Positions 25,436 to 37,300 of a DNA stretch of 64,000 nt are shown in pieces. The notes under the pieces were generated by a model, which had not been told where the DNA came from, did not search any database, and worked only from the letters and a program-made list of their open reading frames with translations. This DNA comes from Trichoplax sp. H2 (Eukaryota > Placozoa > Uniplacotomia > Trichoplacea), in the NCBI GenBank assembly GCA_003344405.1, contig NOWV01000013.1, forward strand, positions 1 to 64,000. Direction: 5' to 3'. A program made the position numbers and the translations under genes. Numbering within the stretch: the stretch's first letter is position 1; the number at the start of each line of letters is the position of its first letter.

Positions 25436-27441
25436 ATGTATTCTGTAAAAGCTTGTACATTTTTGCTATTCATCGCGTGTACACTGATGCAAGTATCAGC
25501 CTTAAAAGTAGCATTAATGCCTATGATTGGAAGCAGTCACGTAGGCGTAATGGATATCATTACTCAACATTTTATTAAGAGAGGTCATGAGGTAAGAAAT
25601 GGTTTGCAAAAACCCAACTGAAATAATGTAGCTTTAAAGGTACTGGATATTACAAAATTAATCGAGTTATTGTTTTTCATGTCGTAGATTTTGTATATCT
25701 CATCATTTATTTCTAGATTGCTAACTATTCCTAGTTAATTTAGCATACAGCATTGAGTTGACGAGAAATTTTTAACCTTTTTTATGAATGTTTCTTTCCT
25801 AAAAGTTATTGCAGCTTAGCTCAATTCGTTATCATGGCAGTACAGCAGTTTACTCAATATTGCAATCTAAAGCAGTACAAAATTATATATTTTCTATTTT
25901 CCATGTCGTTTTGATAGGATCCGGTTCAATGTTAATTTTTGTTCATTTCTAATAGACAGTGACCATATTTCCTAATGATCCTGATCGAATAAAGTCGATA
26001 AAGCCATCACCGTTGGCATTGTATGAAGTTAGTAATCCAGTAACGCGAGAAGATACGCAAAGAATGTATACAGCTAAACAGCCTTTTCGAATTTTTCAAG
26101 ATATTTTCGAAATTCAACGTCGATATTGCGATGCTACGATCTCAAATAAAACTTTGCTCGATTCCCTTCATGATGTCGATGTAGTTATATCCGACAGCTT
26201 GTATGCTTGCAGTGTGATCTTGCCTGAAATGATTAACAAGCCATACATTCTTCTCTCCTTTACCGGCACTATAGTTGGTATTCATACATTTATGGGGGCT
26301 TATGCGCCTACAAGTTATATCCCAAATGTTGCTCTACCAATTAATACAGCAACAATGACATTTTCACAACGTCTCCTAAACGTTATTGCAGGGAATGCCT
26401 ATGCAAATATTGTGCTATTCATGTCTTCGAAAATAATTAATGAATTAAGACAGAAGCATAATGTCAGCAAACATTTGAGCTTGTTTGAACTAAGAAGAAA
26501 ATTTTCATTATTTTTATCGGCAAATGACTATTGCATCGAATATCCTAGACCAGTGCCTCCATATATTAAACTTGTAGGACCAATTAGTGTTAAAGATCCT
26601 GTACCTCTACCACCAAACTTTGAAGAAATCATGCAAAATTCCCCAAATGGTTTGATACTGTTATCGTTTGGCAGTGAACTCCAACTAGATGAGGAAAATT
26701 TACCCGAAATGATACAAGGTTTAGGCCAGTTACCATATAGAGTAATATGGAAAACGCATCAGAGTGTTGGTAATTTACCAGACAACGTTAAAGTGGTTAA
26801 GTGGATGCCCCAGAGCGATATCCTAGGACATAAGAACACGGTTGCACTAATTACTCATTGCGGAGCAAACAGTATGTATGAAGCCGCTTATCATGGAATT
26901 CCGGTCGTAGGAATGCCAGCTATGTTGGAACAGAAAGGAAATGCTGTCAGAATAGCAACAGCAGGCTTTGGATTACGTGTTGATTTCTATTCGTTCAAAG
27001 CTAAAGACATTGTCAATGCTGTTACTGAAGTGACTAAAAATAAAAAGTAATGGCTTAGCCGATATATACGTATTACTATGTTGACTAGCTTTGTAAATTT
27101 AATTTTTCTCTGTGATGAATACTGGTACCGTTTTGATCGACTTCTTTTTTAACAAATATTATTCTGATTGCAGATACAAAGAAGCAGCAATCAAAATTTC
27201 TACGATCCTTAAGAGCAGGCGTCGGCAAGGAAAGGATGCTATTGTCGACTGGACCGAATATGTCAAAGCAACTGATGGTGCTCATCATCTAAAAGTTCAC
27301 GGCGAGACACTGTATTTTTACGAACTTTACAATTTAGACGTTCTCTTGTTTGTTGTTGTTTGTCTCTATGTAAGTTATCGAGTAGTATTAGGCTGTATGG
27401 GCATGTTGTGTGGTTCAACACCTAAACCTAAATCTGATTAG
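25436..27441 (+). CDS. UDP-glycosyltransferase, ER membrane type
   Basis: Third intact UGT: exons 25436-25591, 25956-27046 and 27174-27441, 504 residues. Splices are GAG|gtaaga, tag|ACA (phase 0), then AA|gtaatg, gcag|A (phase 2), so the split codon gives Lys instead of the Arg in the paralogues. Start: the ATG at 25436 opens a signal peptide ending near LMQVSA. His35 in MIGSSH is the expected catalytic base, and SD in DVVISDSLYAC the expected Asp. The UDP-binding region reads WMPQSDILGH, THCGANS, HGIPVVGMP and again ends in EQ. The anchor exon has DWTEYVKATDGAHHLKVHGE, a hydrophobic helix (VLLFVVVCLYVSYRVVLG) and a lysine-bearing tail ending KPKSD. It lies about 9.6 kb beyond the plus-strand paralogue. 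Substrate unknown. Confidence 0.9.
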
Positions 27442-29148
27442 TAAGAACCAACCATGGAATGGAAATCTAATCTTGGATGCATCTGAACGACAATTTTGTC
27501 ACCTGATTATCTTGTATCCTAATTTATCTATTCTATCGACCTTAATCATGATTAAGCTATTGCAACTTATTACCTCAGGAATGTTTCTGCTTATATTTAA
27601 AATAGTCAGAAATTCGATTTGTAGTTCCAATTTGGAAAATACGAATAGTTTGCTAAAGAAAGGTATATGTAGATAGGAATTGCTTTAATATCTTATCAAC
27701 TATGGAATCTATTTCATGAACAATATCAACGAATATTGCTCATAGCTATTTGCTGCTTGTGTGTCGTTCTTATAACTTTTGCTTTATGCAAACGCATGAA
27801 TCTGTGAACGAAGAATGGAAATATAACTCATTAAATAATGATTCCTTTGTTTTTCTACCGAATCTATTGAGGATTTGCTTTGCAATACCAATCGAAAATA
27901 TTGCTGACGTCGTACATACGAGTATGTGGTAAACTATTGCGATAGTGGAACTGATGATAATAATAATGTTATTTAAGTAAGTGTTTTGCGTATTTATATT
28001 ATTGCTGCAAATGTAATGTCAAATAATATTGTATTGTCTTTGGATCATTTTATGTCAGAAACAATTGCATTCATTTTTGAACGGTAAGGAGAATTGCAAA
28101 CGTTCTTGTTGATATCTTGCTATTAACTTTTCGTGTTGTCTACATTACAATGCGTACGTGTACTGTATACTAGTATGTTAGACCTATTATTTATGATAAT
28201 TTTACACGATACATATTTACTCTACCGTTGAACAGGAACTAATTTACAGTTAGTAGCAAGCAAAATAACATTAACATTTATGTGCAGAACCTTTATGCAC
28301 CAATTCCTCCACTTTTGGTCTATACAGTACTGTATTGTTGTAAAGATACTTCTCTTGCAATTATAATTAGCTATACGCATATTCAATAAAGATGAAATGA
28401 GGGAAATTCATTCCAGCCTTTCTGTCATCACCTGTATACTGAATGACATCCATCGATCCCACTCAAGACCAAACTAAGAATATCTTATCCTTTGCCAATA
28501 TTTATTAGCAATGCAATAAAGTTTATCCATTATTATCAATTCCCACTGTTCATACTATACTCGCTCAAGCGGCTCAACGAACAATTAATTATTGCCAATT
28601 GATGAATTAATTAAAGTCGCCGCTAAGATGCTCGTTTATTCCTCCTTTCTTTATTTGCATACTCCTGATCGCATAGTACTGTATAGTTGATCATCTATTG
28701 GAGCAAATAGCAAAATATCGAGATTGTCTTACACCTAGAATTTGCCCTTAGCTCCTGTTAAGCTTCGATATTTTGAATATTAAGCCTCAGTCAGATCTGT
28801 AACGATTTAACCCTTAAATTAAATAAAATCCGAACGATAAACAGAATAGAAATATCCGTCCGTCCGCTGTCCTTTGTTTTATTGACTGAATACTGAATAC
28901 TGTACTGACCTGTACAGAATCCTCAGCGTTGTTACGGTCGTACGGACAGCGAACTGCATAGGGTACAAGCTCGTTACGGAGTCCCAGTACGGTACTGGGC
29001 CATATCATTTACTTTCCATCTGGATTTATATCTAAGTTTACTCATAAACATGATAGCGTTACTACAGTACTGTACTACACGGTACCAGGTATCGGATGGA
29101 GTTCCAGTAAATGAGTCCATTAATGGCAATTGGTTGGAGTTAAGCAAC
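27442..29148. other. intergenic; GTAC palindromes near the METTL25 start
   Basis: No gene seen. Open frames at 27410-27676 and 27750-27932 are featureless. Copies of TACAGTACTGTA lie at 28323-28334 and 29063-29074. A 17-bp palindrome, CCCAGTACGGTACTGGG, lies at 28983-28999. The last two sit within 170 bp of the METTL25 start codon. Confidence 0.55.
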
Positions 29149-32100
29149 ATGGACGCAGATTGGGAGTCGTTGCTTTTACAAATCTATAATTTCCTAGACA
29201 ATTTCAGAGACATAGCAAGTTCGCATATGGTCGATTTTTTTACTCATGATCACTGGCAGACTAAATTAGACGATGCAATGGCAAGGCAATTGTTATTACT
29301 CAGTGACGAAGAATTGAGTCAAATGCCTAGTGGGGTTTGGAAGCCAGCTCAGCATGTCTCTAGTCGATTGGATGATGTTGCATATCACGTAGCAAAATTT
29401 TCCTTATTAACAGTAATAAAAGACGATTACTATCATGAGATACAGCAAAAATTAGATTGTAAATTTATTAATCATTGCATGAAACCGAAGAAATGTCACG
29501 AAGTGGAACGCTTATCTTGTGCGATAGCAATGTTGTTGAAGCAACATCATGTTTCCAAGGTCCGTTGTAGTTTATTGGTAATCGCGGCTATTGATACACG
29601 CTAATATATAATTGTTTATTTTCAGCTTTAATCAAGATATGCCTTGATCATGATTAAAACATCGTTATTCTTTATCAGATATCGTTGATGGAAAAATTGT
29701 TAACTGTCAATTAGTAACATATTTGCATTCAAATGCAGTCAGTTCACAAATCTTGCTATCTGTTGTCAAATGAGTGAATGAAGGACCGACCTACTTCTGC
29801 GGTAGTAAATTAAATTATACGCGTATATAATTATAATTACACAACACAACAATTAATGTGTAATAAGAAAATGCTGTAATAATTTTACTTAGCCTCAATT
29901 TACTTATTGTTTAGTATTTCCGGTTCAAAATGTTAATGTGTCCCATGCTTACGACGATTATAGTACTTTCTAACTATAAAATAGTTTGTAGTAATTTAAA
30001 ATTTATTATATCCATGAGTACATGCAATTAAGTTGTACTTATGATAGTCTTACTATAACAGTTGAAGTGACCATAAATGACAAAAGAAACATACAAGTAG
30101 ATAAATCGTGGCTTTCTGCAACATCTGTATGATGAAACTTGTAATTTTCTTGAGCCCTAAGTTATGTATTGCATTTCTGACATCTCTGCTTATTATACTT
30201 ATTAGACAGACGCGGTGTATTAAGGACATTATTATATAACTATCGAATTTTTATCTTATTTCTTTACAGGTATTAGATATTGGCAGTGGAAAAGGTTACC
30301 TTAGTGAATATATGGCTTTAAATTATAACGTGGAAGTATTAGGTATAGATAACTTAGAAGAGCATACTGAGAGCGCTATGAAGAGAAATAAGAAACTATT
30401 AAAATTATGGCCGTCTATATCTCAGGCCAGTAATCCTTTAACGAAATCTTCAAACGGACCCAGCAATCCTGGTGAATAGTAACAGTATTGATTTTGTAAC
30501 AGTGTTGATTGCACACGGTATTTTCGTTGGCCCTTCTACATTGCTATTTTGTTACATTTTACGTACCTTAAATTGCTACTTACCTGTATATTCTATTGTA
30601 GGCTCTCAAAAATAGTGATTTCAACTACAATTTATTGTTATGATTGGCATATAAATTTTTAAGATTTATATAAGAACATTAAATCTGACTGTTTGTTATT
30701 TTTATATTTTCTGATAGGTAGCATGCGATTAAAAAATGAACGAAAATCACTTAATTCCTTTATTCCAATTACTGCAACAGTCGATACAGACTCGTTACAT
30801 ACCAATTGGTTGATTGAGAGCTTAGAAAAACATTCCAATGGAAAATTTAAAGAACAAGATGTTAGCCGTACTATTAGCTACTTGAATAGAAATTTTCTTT
30901 TAATGTATAAATCAGTCATAATAGTAAGCTAAAATGCGATAATCAATCTCTAATAACTTTTGCAGTTTCTTTGTCGTAGCCTACTGAGAACCTATGATGT
31001 AGATAATTTACTACAAATGCGCGTAGCATCTGCCTCAGTAATTTTTGCTTTAATTTAATCGCTAACAACTACAGTATATAAAAATTGATAAAATTTGGCT
31101 ACCTATTCTACAAGTGCCTTGTCCCTATTATGACACTTCCTAAATTGCGATCATTTCTGACATAACAGGAATTTTGTTTGGTTGGTTTACATGCTTGCGG
31201 TGGTCTATCGCCTACACTCTTACGTATGTTTACTGCTATCCCAAATGCTAAAATTGTATGCAGTGTTGGATGTTGTTATCACCATTGCACTGAAGACATA
31301 CCAGATGATGCAGGTTTGTTAAATACTGCGTTTGTTTATTTTCATATTATTTAATAATAGAGACAAACAAAATTTTAATTTTTGTAGGTATCCAAGAGCA
31401 TGAGGTAACTAACTTCCCAATGAGTCAAGTTCTTATTCAAAAGAAGGCTAAACTTGGTAGAAATATGCGCATGGTAGCAAGCCAAGTAAGATTGTCTAAA
31501 CATTCTGAGCTGGATCAAAGTTTTTCATTATTATATAATAATAATACAGATCGACTATTTCGCTAGCCAAAGTAACTTCTTCCTTTTATGGAAAGGATAG
31601 CTACACTTTAGAAGATATAAATTTGAAGAAGTATCTCGTTAATCTGGTTTTTAGTTGTATACACATAATTAACATTGGTTAAAGTTAATATTCAGTAATA
31701 TTTTATCACATTTACTCCCAACTATACAAGGCTACAAGCAGAATGGCAGAGTTAAAAGAGGTAAATTTTAGTATCATACCGAAATTGTTATTTATAAATC
31801 AACCATGATTATCTAAAATTTGCTCATTTTTTTATGCCCCTCTCAATGCAGATTCCGGGTTACTCCTTGTTTTGGAGGGCACTGCTACAAGTAATCAGTG
31901 ATATTTAAATTATCATAAAGTCCCTTGATATATTGTTATCAATGCAGATTTGCTACTTTTATGGTCCTACATGATTTATTGCATTAGTAATTTCTACGTA
32001 TTATCTAGGTTATCTTAAAGGAAAAATATGGCCAAGACCACAGGTAAGCTGCTTTATATTTCTATTTTCTTCTAGTTCATAGCGTTGAGTAAAAATTGAA

Positions 32101-33176
32101 TTTAATATTTTAAAGATCAATAAAATAGTTCATGCTTTGATTTCTTTGCACTCATTCCGACGTGTAAAATGTAGAGACTGTCATGTTGGGAAAATAGCCG
32201 TAAAGTGTAAGTCGTTTACCTCGTACGTCAGACGTGCATTAAAGAAATTTGGTCTAAGTAACGAAGAGGTAATTACACTTACTCTGAATGCTTGGTGAAA
32301 TAATTTAGGTGCAGTGGTTGCAAGTTACTCAATGATTTTATTACTCCATGTAATCTATAGATACTGATTTGATTTAAGTAAAGAAGTATTGCCACAAATA
32401 AGATAAAATAGATTTAGCCGTTGCAAGTCTCAACTCTTTACTTAATCTATTTATTTGATGGATATATTGTATATCGTACCTAACATTTGTTCCAGATATC
32501 AGATGAGGAAATTTTAAGCTATTACAACGCTTATCATTGGCAAGAAAGACATATTGTAGCTTTCAGTGTGGTAATTACTCAATTGTCGAATAATATTAAT
32601 AAACTATTGATGGAAATTAATGCTAAAATTCAATATTGCTGTCCCATTTTAAAATAGCTACGTTTAACCTTTGCTCAATGTATTGAAAGCCTGATACTAA
32701 TCGACCGCCTTCAGTTCTTAATAGATCAGGTAAGAAATTAACTCTCTGATTTTAAGCCTGTTTAAAACAACTAGAAGCGTATCGCTAATTGTTTGGGAAC
32801 TGCTGTATCTATAAAATTTTTACATAATAAGCAATTTCTGAGTTTATTAACATTCTCTGGAAGTGGAATTTACTCATTGAAAATCATCAGTTTTGTAGTC
32901 CTATCATACTATAATAGCATTCTCAATATCAGATGAATATTTTGGAAAATGTTCAACATTATTGCTGCCATAGTTAGTATATTAATCATCGGAATTTGCA
33001 AGTAATATCATGACAACACATATAAGTAAGTGAATCAAATTTGCGAATTTTATGTTTACAAAATATTTCTGTGATTTGGCTACTTTGGTTAGGGTTATGG
33101 TGATAGAGCAAGAATTGTGCGAGTATTCGATCCAGTCATATCTCCTCGCTGTTATGCCATCATGGCTACAAGATGA
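29149..33176 (+). CDS. METTL25: METTL25-type SAM-dependent methyltransferase
   Basis: Putative methyltransferase, substrate not established in this family. I read twelve exons: 29149-29559, 30270-30471, 30718-30923, 31169-31313, 31388-31485, 31731-31760, 31852-31890, 32009-32043, 32175-32268, 32496-32570, 32658-32729 and 33093-33176. Phases agree throughout, giving 496 residues against about 600 in human. The SAM-binding motif I is VLDIGSGKGYLS (residues 138-149). GLHACGGLS (from 279) and VCSVGCCYHH (from 303) are the family's other hallmarks. The end has CHVGKI, YVRRALKKFGL and VFDPVISPRCYAIMA, all matching METTL25. Start: an in-frame ATG exists at 29050, but that stretch overlaps palindromic repeat sequence. 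MDADWESLL at 29149 matches the family start better. The 30-bp exon has an AAG acceptor, and the end of exon 3 could instead be 30872; both are uncertain. Confidence 0.85.
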
Positions 33177-33726
33177 TCTACATCTTGGCATTGTATTTTT
33201 GTACATAGTATAACAATGATTACATTTATAGCGTCAATATATACAAAAGATAAACAGTATTTATACGTATATACAAACAATTCCTTACAATAATGACGTT
33301 ATGAATTCATTTTACGATCAGATATACGAGCTGATAGATAGTAGTAAAATAATGTAGTTCTATCTTCAAGGCTATATTGCTAAGAAAAATTCCTATACAA
33401 TACGGTTCATCTATTTTAGCACAGAAGTAATAGAACAGCACTATATTGTAATCCGCGTACTGCAAGCGTAGATGGAACTCATGATGGAAGTAAGGATCAT
33501 GTCTATGTGCATGATGTAACTTGTCCACAAGCTTGTCAATTCATTTTTGTAAAATTATTACTGGACTACAGACTATTACAATACAACAATATGATGTTGA
33601 TTGATTTTGGCACACCTCGATCCATGTTGAAGTCAAGTTACATACTGTCTAATAACATTGTAGGTGTTATTTGACTCATTTCCACATTATACAGTAATAT
33701 TAATGAATAATAAAAGTGTCCAAGGT
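33177..33726. other. convergent 3' spacer
   Basis: 550 bp between the stop codons of the convergent METTL25 and TM2D1 genes. Presumably it holds both 3' UTRs. The minus-strand open stretches at 32982-33206 and 33307-33528 are shadows or chance. Confidence 0.5.
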
Positions 33727-34305
33727 TCAATTGGATGCTTTAATCTTGGTTTGTGAGTCAGCACGTACTGGTGATAATCGAGGACCGTAATAATTCATCT
33801 GATAGAATGAACCATCCGCCGGGCCTACGACTTGTGTTGCTATTAGGATTACATCGAGTAATTGGCCAACCATAAAAAAACCAAAGGTAGACAACTTGAG
33901 TAAGCCCAAAGCTGGGTAACCAAGGTAAAATCGATCGGCACCAAACATACCCAGAAAGACAGATAAAGAAAGGGCAACTTGAAACGAATAGCCATTACTA
34001 TAATGGCAGAATTCTTCTCGAGTAAAAGCGTACGTTAAACCATCGAATACTTTGCCATCACAAACAACACCGGCAATGGGCGAACAGTTGACGGTGACCG
34101 TGTTATTGTGGGTACAATTCGTGACAGTTTGAGTGCTGGTATTGACGGTGGCTTTTTCACATACATATTTGCCAACAGGCAATTGACTACATCTTCCACT
34201 ACCGTAGTCAACAGACGAAGTTGTCGCTGTAACCAGAGTGATTAAAATCAAAAGGCCATAAGTTAAAGCTGCTATCACTACCGTCTGAAATAAAGAGCGC
34301 GTCAT
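33727..34305 (-). CDS. TM2D1: TM2 domain-containing protein 1 homologue
   Basis: A single uninterrupted frame of 192 codons. Residues 1-31 form a signal peptide or first hydrophobic segment. An extracellular part follows with cysteines at 39, 49, 64, 74, 82 and 100 and several N-glycosylation sequons (NTS, NCT, NNT). The TM2 domain begins NGYSFQVALSLSVFLG and carries the diagnostic DRF at 124-126 in GADRFYLGYPALGLLK. The second helix ends DVILIATQVVGPADGS, then YYGPRL. These features match TM2D1 (amyloid-beta-binding protein; almondex/amaretto family) better than TM2D2 or TM2D3. Human TM2D1 is 207 residues. TM2D proteins are two-pass membrane proteins linked genetically to Notch signalling in flies; any such role here is inference. 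The absence of introns is unusual for this window. Confidence 0.9.
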   Translation of the reverse strand: MTRSLFQTVVIAALTYGLLILITLVTATTSSVDYGSGRCSQLPVGKYVCEKATVNTSTQTVTNCTHNNTVTVNCSPIAGVVCDGKVFDGLTYAFTREEFCHYSNGYSFQVALSLSVFLGMFGADRFYLGYPALGLLKLSTFGFFMVGQLLDVILIATQVVGPADGSFYQMNYYGPRLSPVRADSQTKIKASN

Positions 34306-37300
34306 TTTTCGGTTGATATCGGCGATACTATTCTAAGTTCTAGTCGATTGGGTCCATGTATTCTATCAATTGACATTGGCCACCACATTTGATGGCGAGG
34401 CGAAGTAAATTTACTCCGACAGGTTCCGTACCAGTGGTGCTAGTACCGACTGCAGTGTTTCTCCTCGTTTCTACAGTACCTGGTGGTAGCTACGGTCTAC
34501 AGTACAGTACAGTACTGTAAGAAGTGATTCCACTTTGAAATACTGTACAGTGTACAATACACTACAGTACAGTACTGTACGTCATCACGACCTGTGATCA
34601 CTACAATATTGTACTGTACAGTATACTGTAAACTGTGGTTCGTATCTCTGTCAGAGATGGAAGAGATACACTGTAGGACGTTAAGCGACAGTACGGTACA
34701 ACTACTAGAGAATCGATTATCTTCTATGGCCTATGATATTGTAGTCCTTACTGTTACTAGTCAATATGGATGTTGGTGCTCCATATTGAAAGTCGGCCAT
34801 CCTTCTCCCTTTTTGGGGACAAAGGCCGCACAGGGAAGTCCAGCAAGTCAAAAAGAAAGAAAGAAAGAGGACAGTACACTGCACTGTGAACGTCCTTTCT
34901 TCCAGTTTGTACTGTAGCCAAGACAGACTTTTCACTGTCACCACGCGCCACGCCCGAGAACCTGCAATGGGTAGTGGTCGCACTGTATTCAACATTTTTC
35001 CACACGACTGACCGTACTGTACCCTACAGTCTCTCCATTGAAAATGCCACCTCCGCGCGGTTTGCACTGTACAGACAATCAACTGTACTGTAGACTACGG
35101 TACTTTGTAGTCATTGTTGGAAAGTACTGTAGGAGCCATAGACAATAGCATTTACACGACGCCACACCGCCATTCTTTTGTCGGATTGGGTCCAATTTTT
35201 TTTTGGCGCTGTCTGTAGACCTGCAGTGGCTCTACTCGTAACACAGTTGATTGCGACCCGACCATACTGTTCAATACAATACTCTGCAAGTTAGGTTGCG
35301 CTCATGCCATGCAAGAAAGCAATCATCCCTTTTCCCATGTCAGCGCATGTTGAGTGGTCGGTTAAAAATAGAAACTTCGTTGGTGAGGCTGCATTGAACG
35401 GTGAAGCGCAAACTGGACGACACTAAAAAAGACTCTACTATAAACAGGTCGGGAGCAAATTCATTACCTTATCTACTTCTAAATATAGATACTACCCCAT
35501 CATCTATATACATAGAGATGATGATATTTATATGCACTTTCATTTTGTAAATGTTTTGAACTTTTTCTACAACATAGCGTTGAAACAATCTCCTTGCCAA
35601 TGAAACATAATGCTCTATTTTTCATCTTATTCTACTGTAGTGGTTTTGTGATTTTCTTGTCAACATGATTGAGATGTTGTTGTCATCACCATGGTCAACT
35701 TTTTTTTTTTTCTACGTTACTTCTCCTGTAGTGACGATCTTTTAAATCATGTTGGAAATTTTTTCTATTTCAATCGTATTGGATATCATCCACGCTTCAA
35801 TTAACTTGAGCAAATGTAGTAAGCGCCATCATCCTGTTTTCAATGGCACGATCTCACCTATTTTGATCAACCATGGATAAAAAAATTAGACTTTTGACTG
35901 ACTTGAACCACATTGCAGTACCCCTCGAACTTAGGTGTATACTGTAGTACAGGCCTAGAGACGCGTCTGTGCGTTCTTATCAACTCATCATCAAACTGTC
36001 GGACGTTGCCGGTCATCTTTGATACTAGTCTATAGTGGACTTCCCAAATCCAACTTACAACTTGGAAAATCATCGGAGAAAAAAAAATCCATTTTGAATT
36101 GGCTTTCTTTTCCTCTAGACATGGTGTGATGGATGTCCTTAGCAGCAGAATTGTGCCATTGTACCTTAATAAGTGTAAACGCAACCAAGTTATCCTGGAG
36201 GTTAGGGCAAATCGGTTGACCTGTACACAGATTACTTCCACACCAAGAAGATCAACCCCAATACTATTGAAACTACTCTTTCCCATAGCTATCCCAAAAG
36301 GAAAAGATTTTTTGCCCTAATGATAAACAGTAGACTCCCTTACACGATAGCAGTCGATACAAAAAAAAAGGACAAGATCAATTCGAAAGTTACGTTACTA
36401 AATCATGTCCAGGACGTCAATTGTAACCCCTAGACGCTGCAACTTTGATCGGATGGTCACTAGGACTATCGGATATACAAATACACTAGATACACGATGG
36501 GAAAGAACGTCGGTGCATCAATCGTGAACTTACAGTCTTGGCCTATCCAGTCGACATTAAGCGATATAGTCATATATATATATATATCAGTCATACTATG
36601 CAAGATATTGTACCCGTTGTTTATTCCAACCATGTTACGTTATTGTAGATCATTGGGTTATGAACACTTTGGCGTACTTTTAAATAGTGAAAAGTTTATA
36701 CATTTTCCAGCCCATATGGTTTTAGACAGATTCCAAGATATTGTTGTCCAAAATGATTCTAAAATACAACCCTTCTTGAATATACCAATGGAAAAACTTT
36801 TCTTACTATTCTCCTGCTTTGAGCAATTGATTTTCATAATTCTATACACAATTTCAAGTTAATAGTGATGATACGTAGGGTAGATTATATATTTTTAATC
36901 TTCCTCGCAAATAATCCTATACTGTACTGTCTTTTATCGTATTGTCGTATCGAACTGTACTACTTTGTATACTCATTGCATGCTCTTGCTACCTGTCGTT
37001 GATTGAAATTGCTGATAGAATAGCAATCTCATTCCTCAGATTTGCTCTGGTCAGGCTTATATTGTAGCTCATACACTATCGCTGTAAACGCAATGAAGAA
37101 AAGCAAAGGAAATATCCATTAGTTTTATATAGTCTTCAAAGACTTGACATAAACACAATAGCCTAACAAAAGTGATTGCTTTCCACTAATCGTCTTCTCA
37201 TGTCCAGCTGCAGTGAACCATTTTGAATCGAATTCATTCATGTAGTCAATGAAGGAAGTAATACAGTATCTATACTGTAGTATTTCGAGTTCTACTATAG

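Noticed and set aside
29050-29148. In-frame upstream ATG adding 33 residues to METTL25
   Set aside because: The added stretch runs through GTAC palindrome sequence and has no counterpart in the family; the ATG at 29149 fits better.
35867-36286. 139-codon open frame on the minus strand
   Set aside because: No family resemblance, no signal or splice context, overlaps an equally open plus-strand frame; likely chance.
36497-36862. 121-codon open frame on the plus strand
   Set aside because: Protein-like in places, but no recognisable domain and a simple AT repeat encodes part of it; not enough to call a gene.
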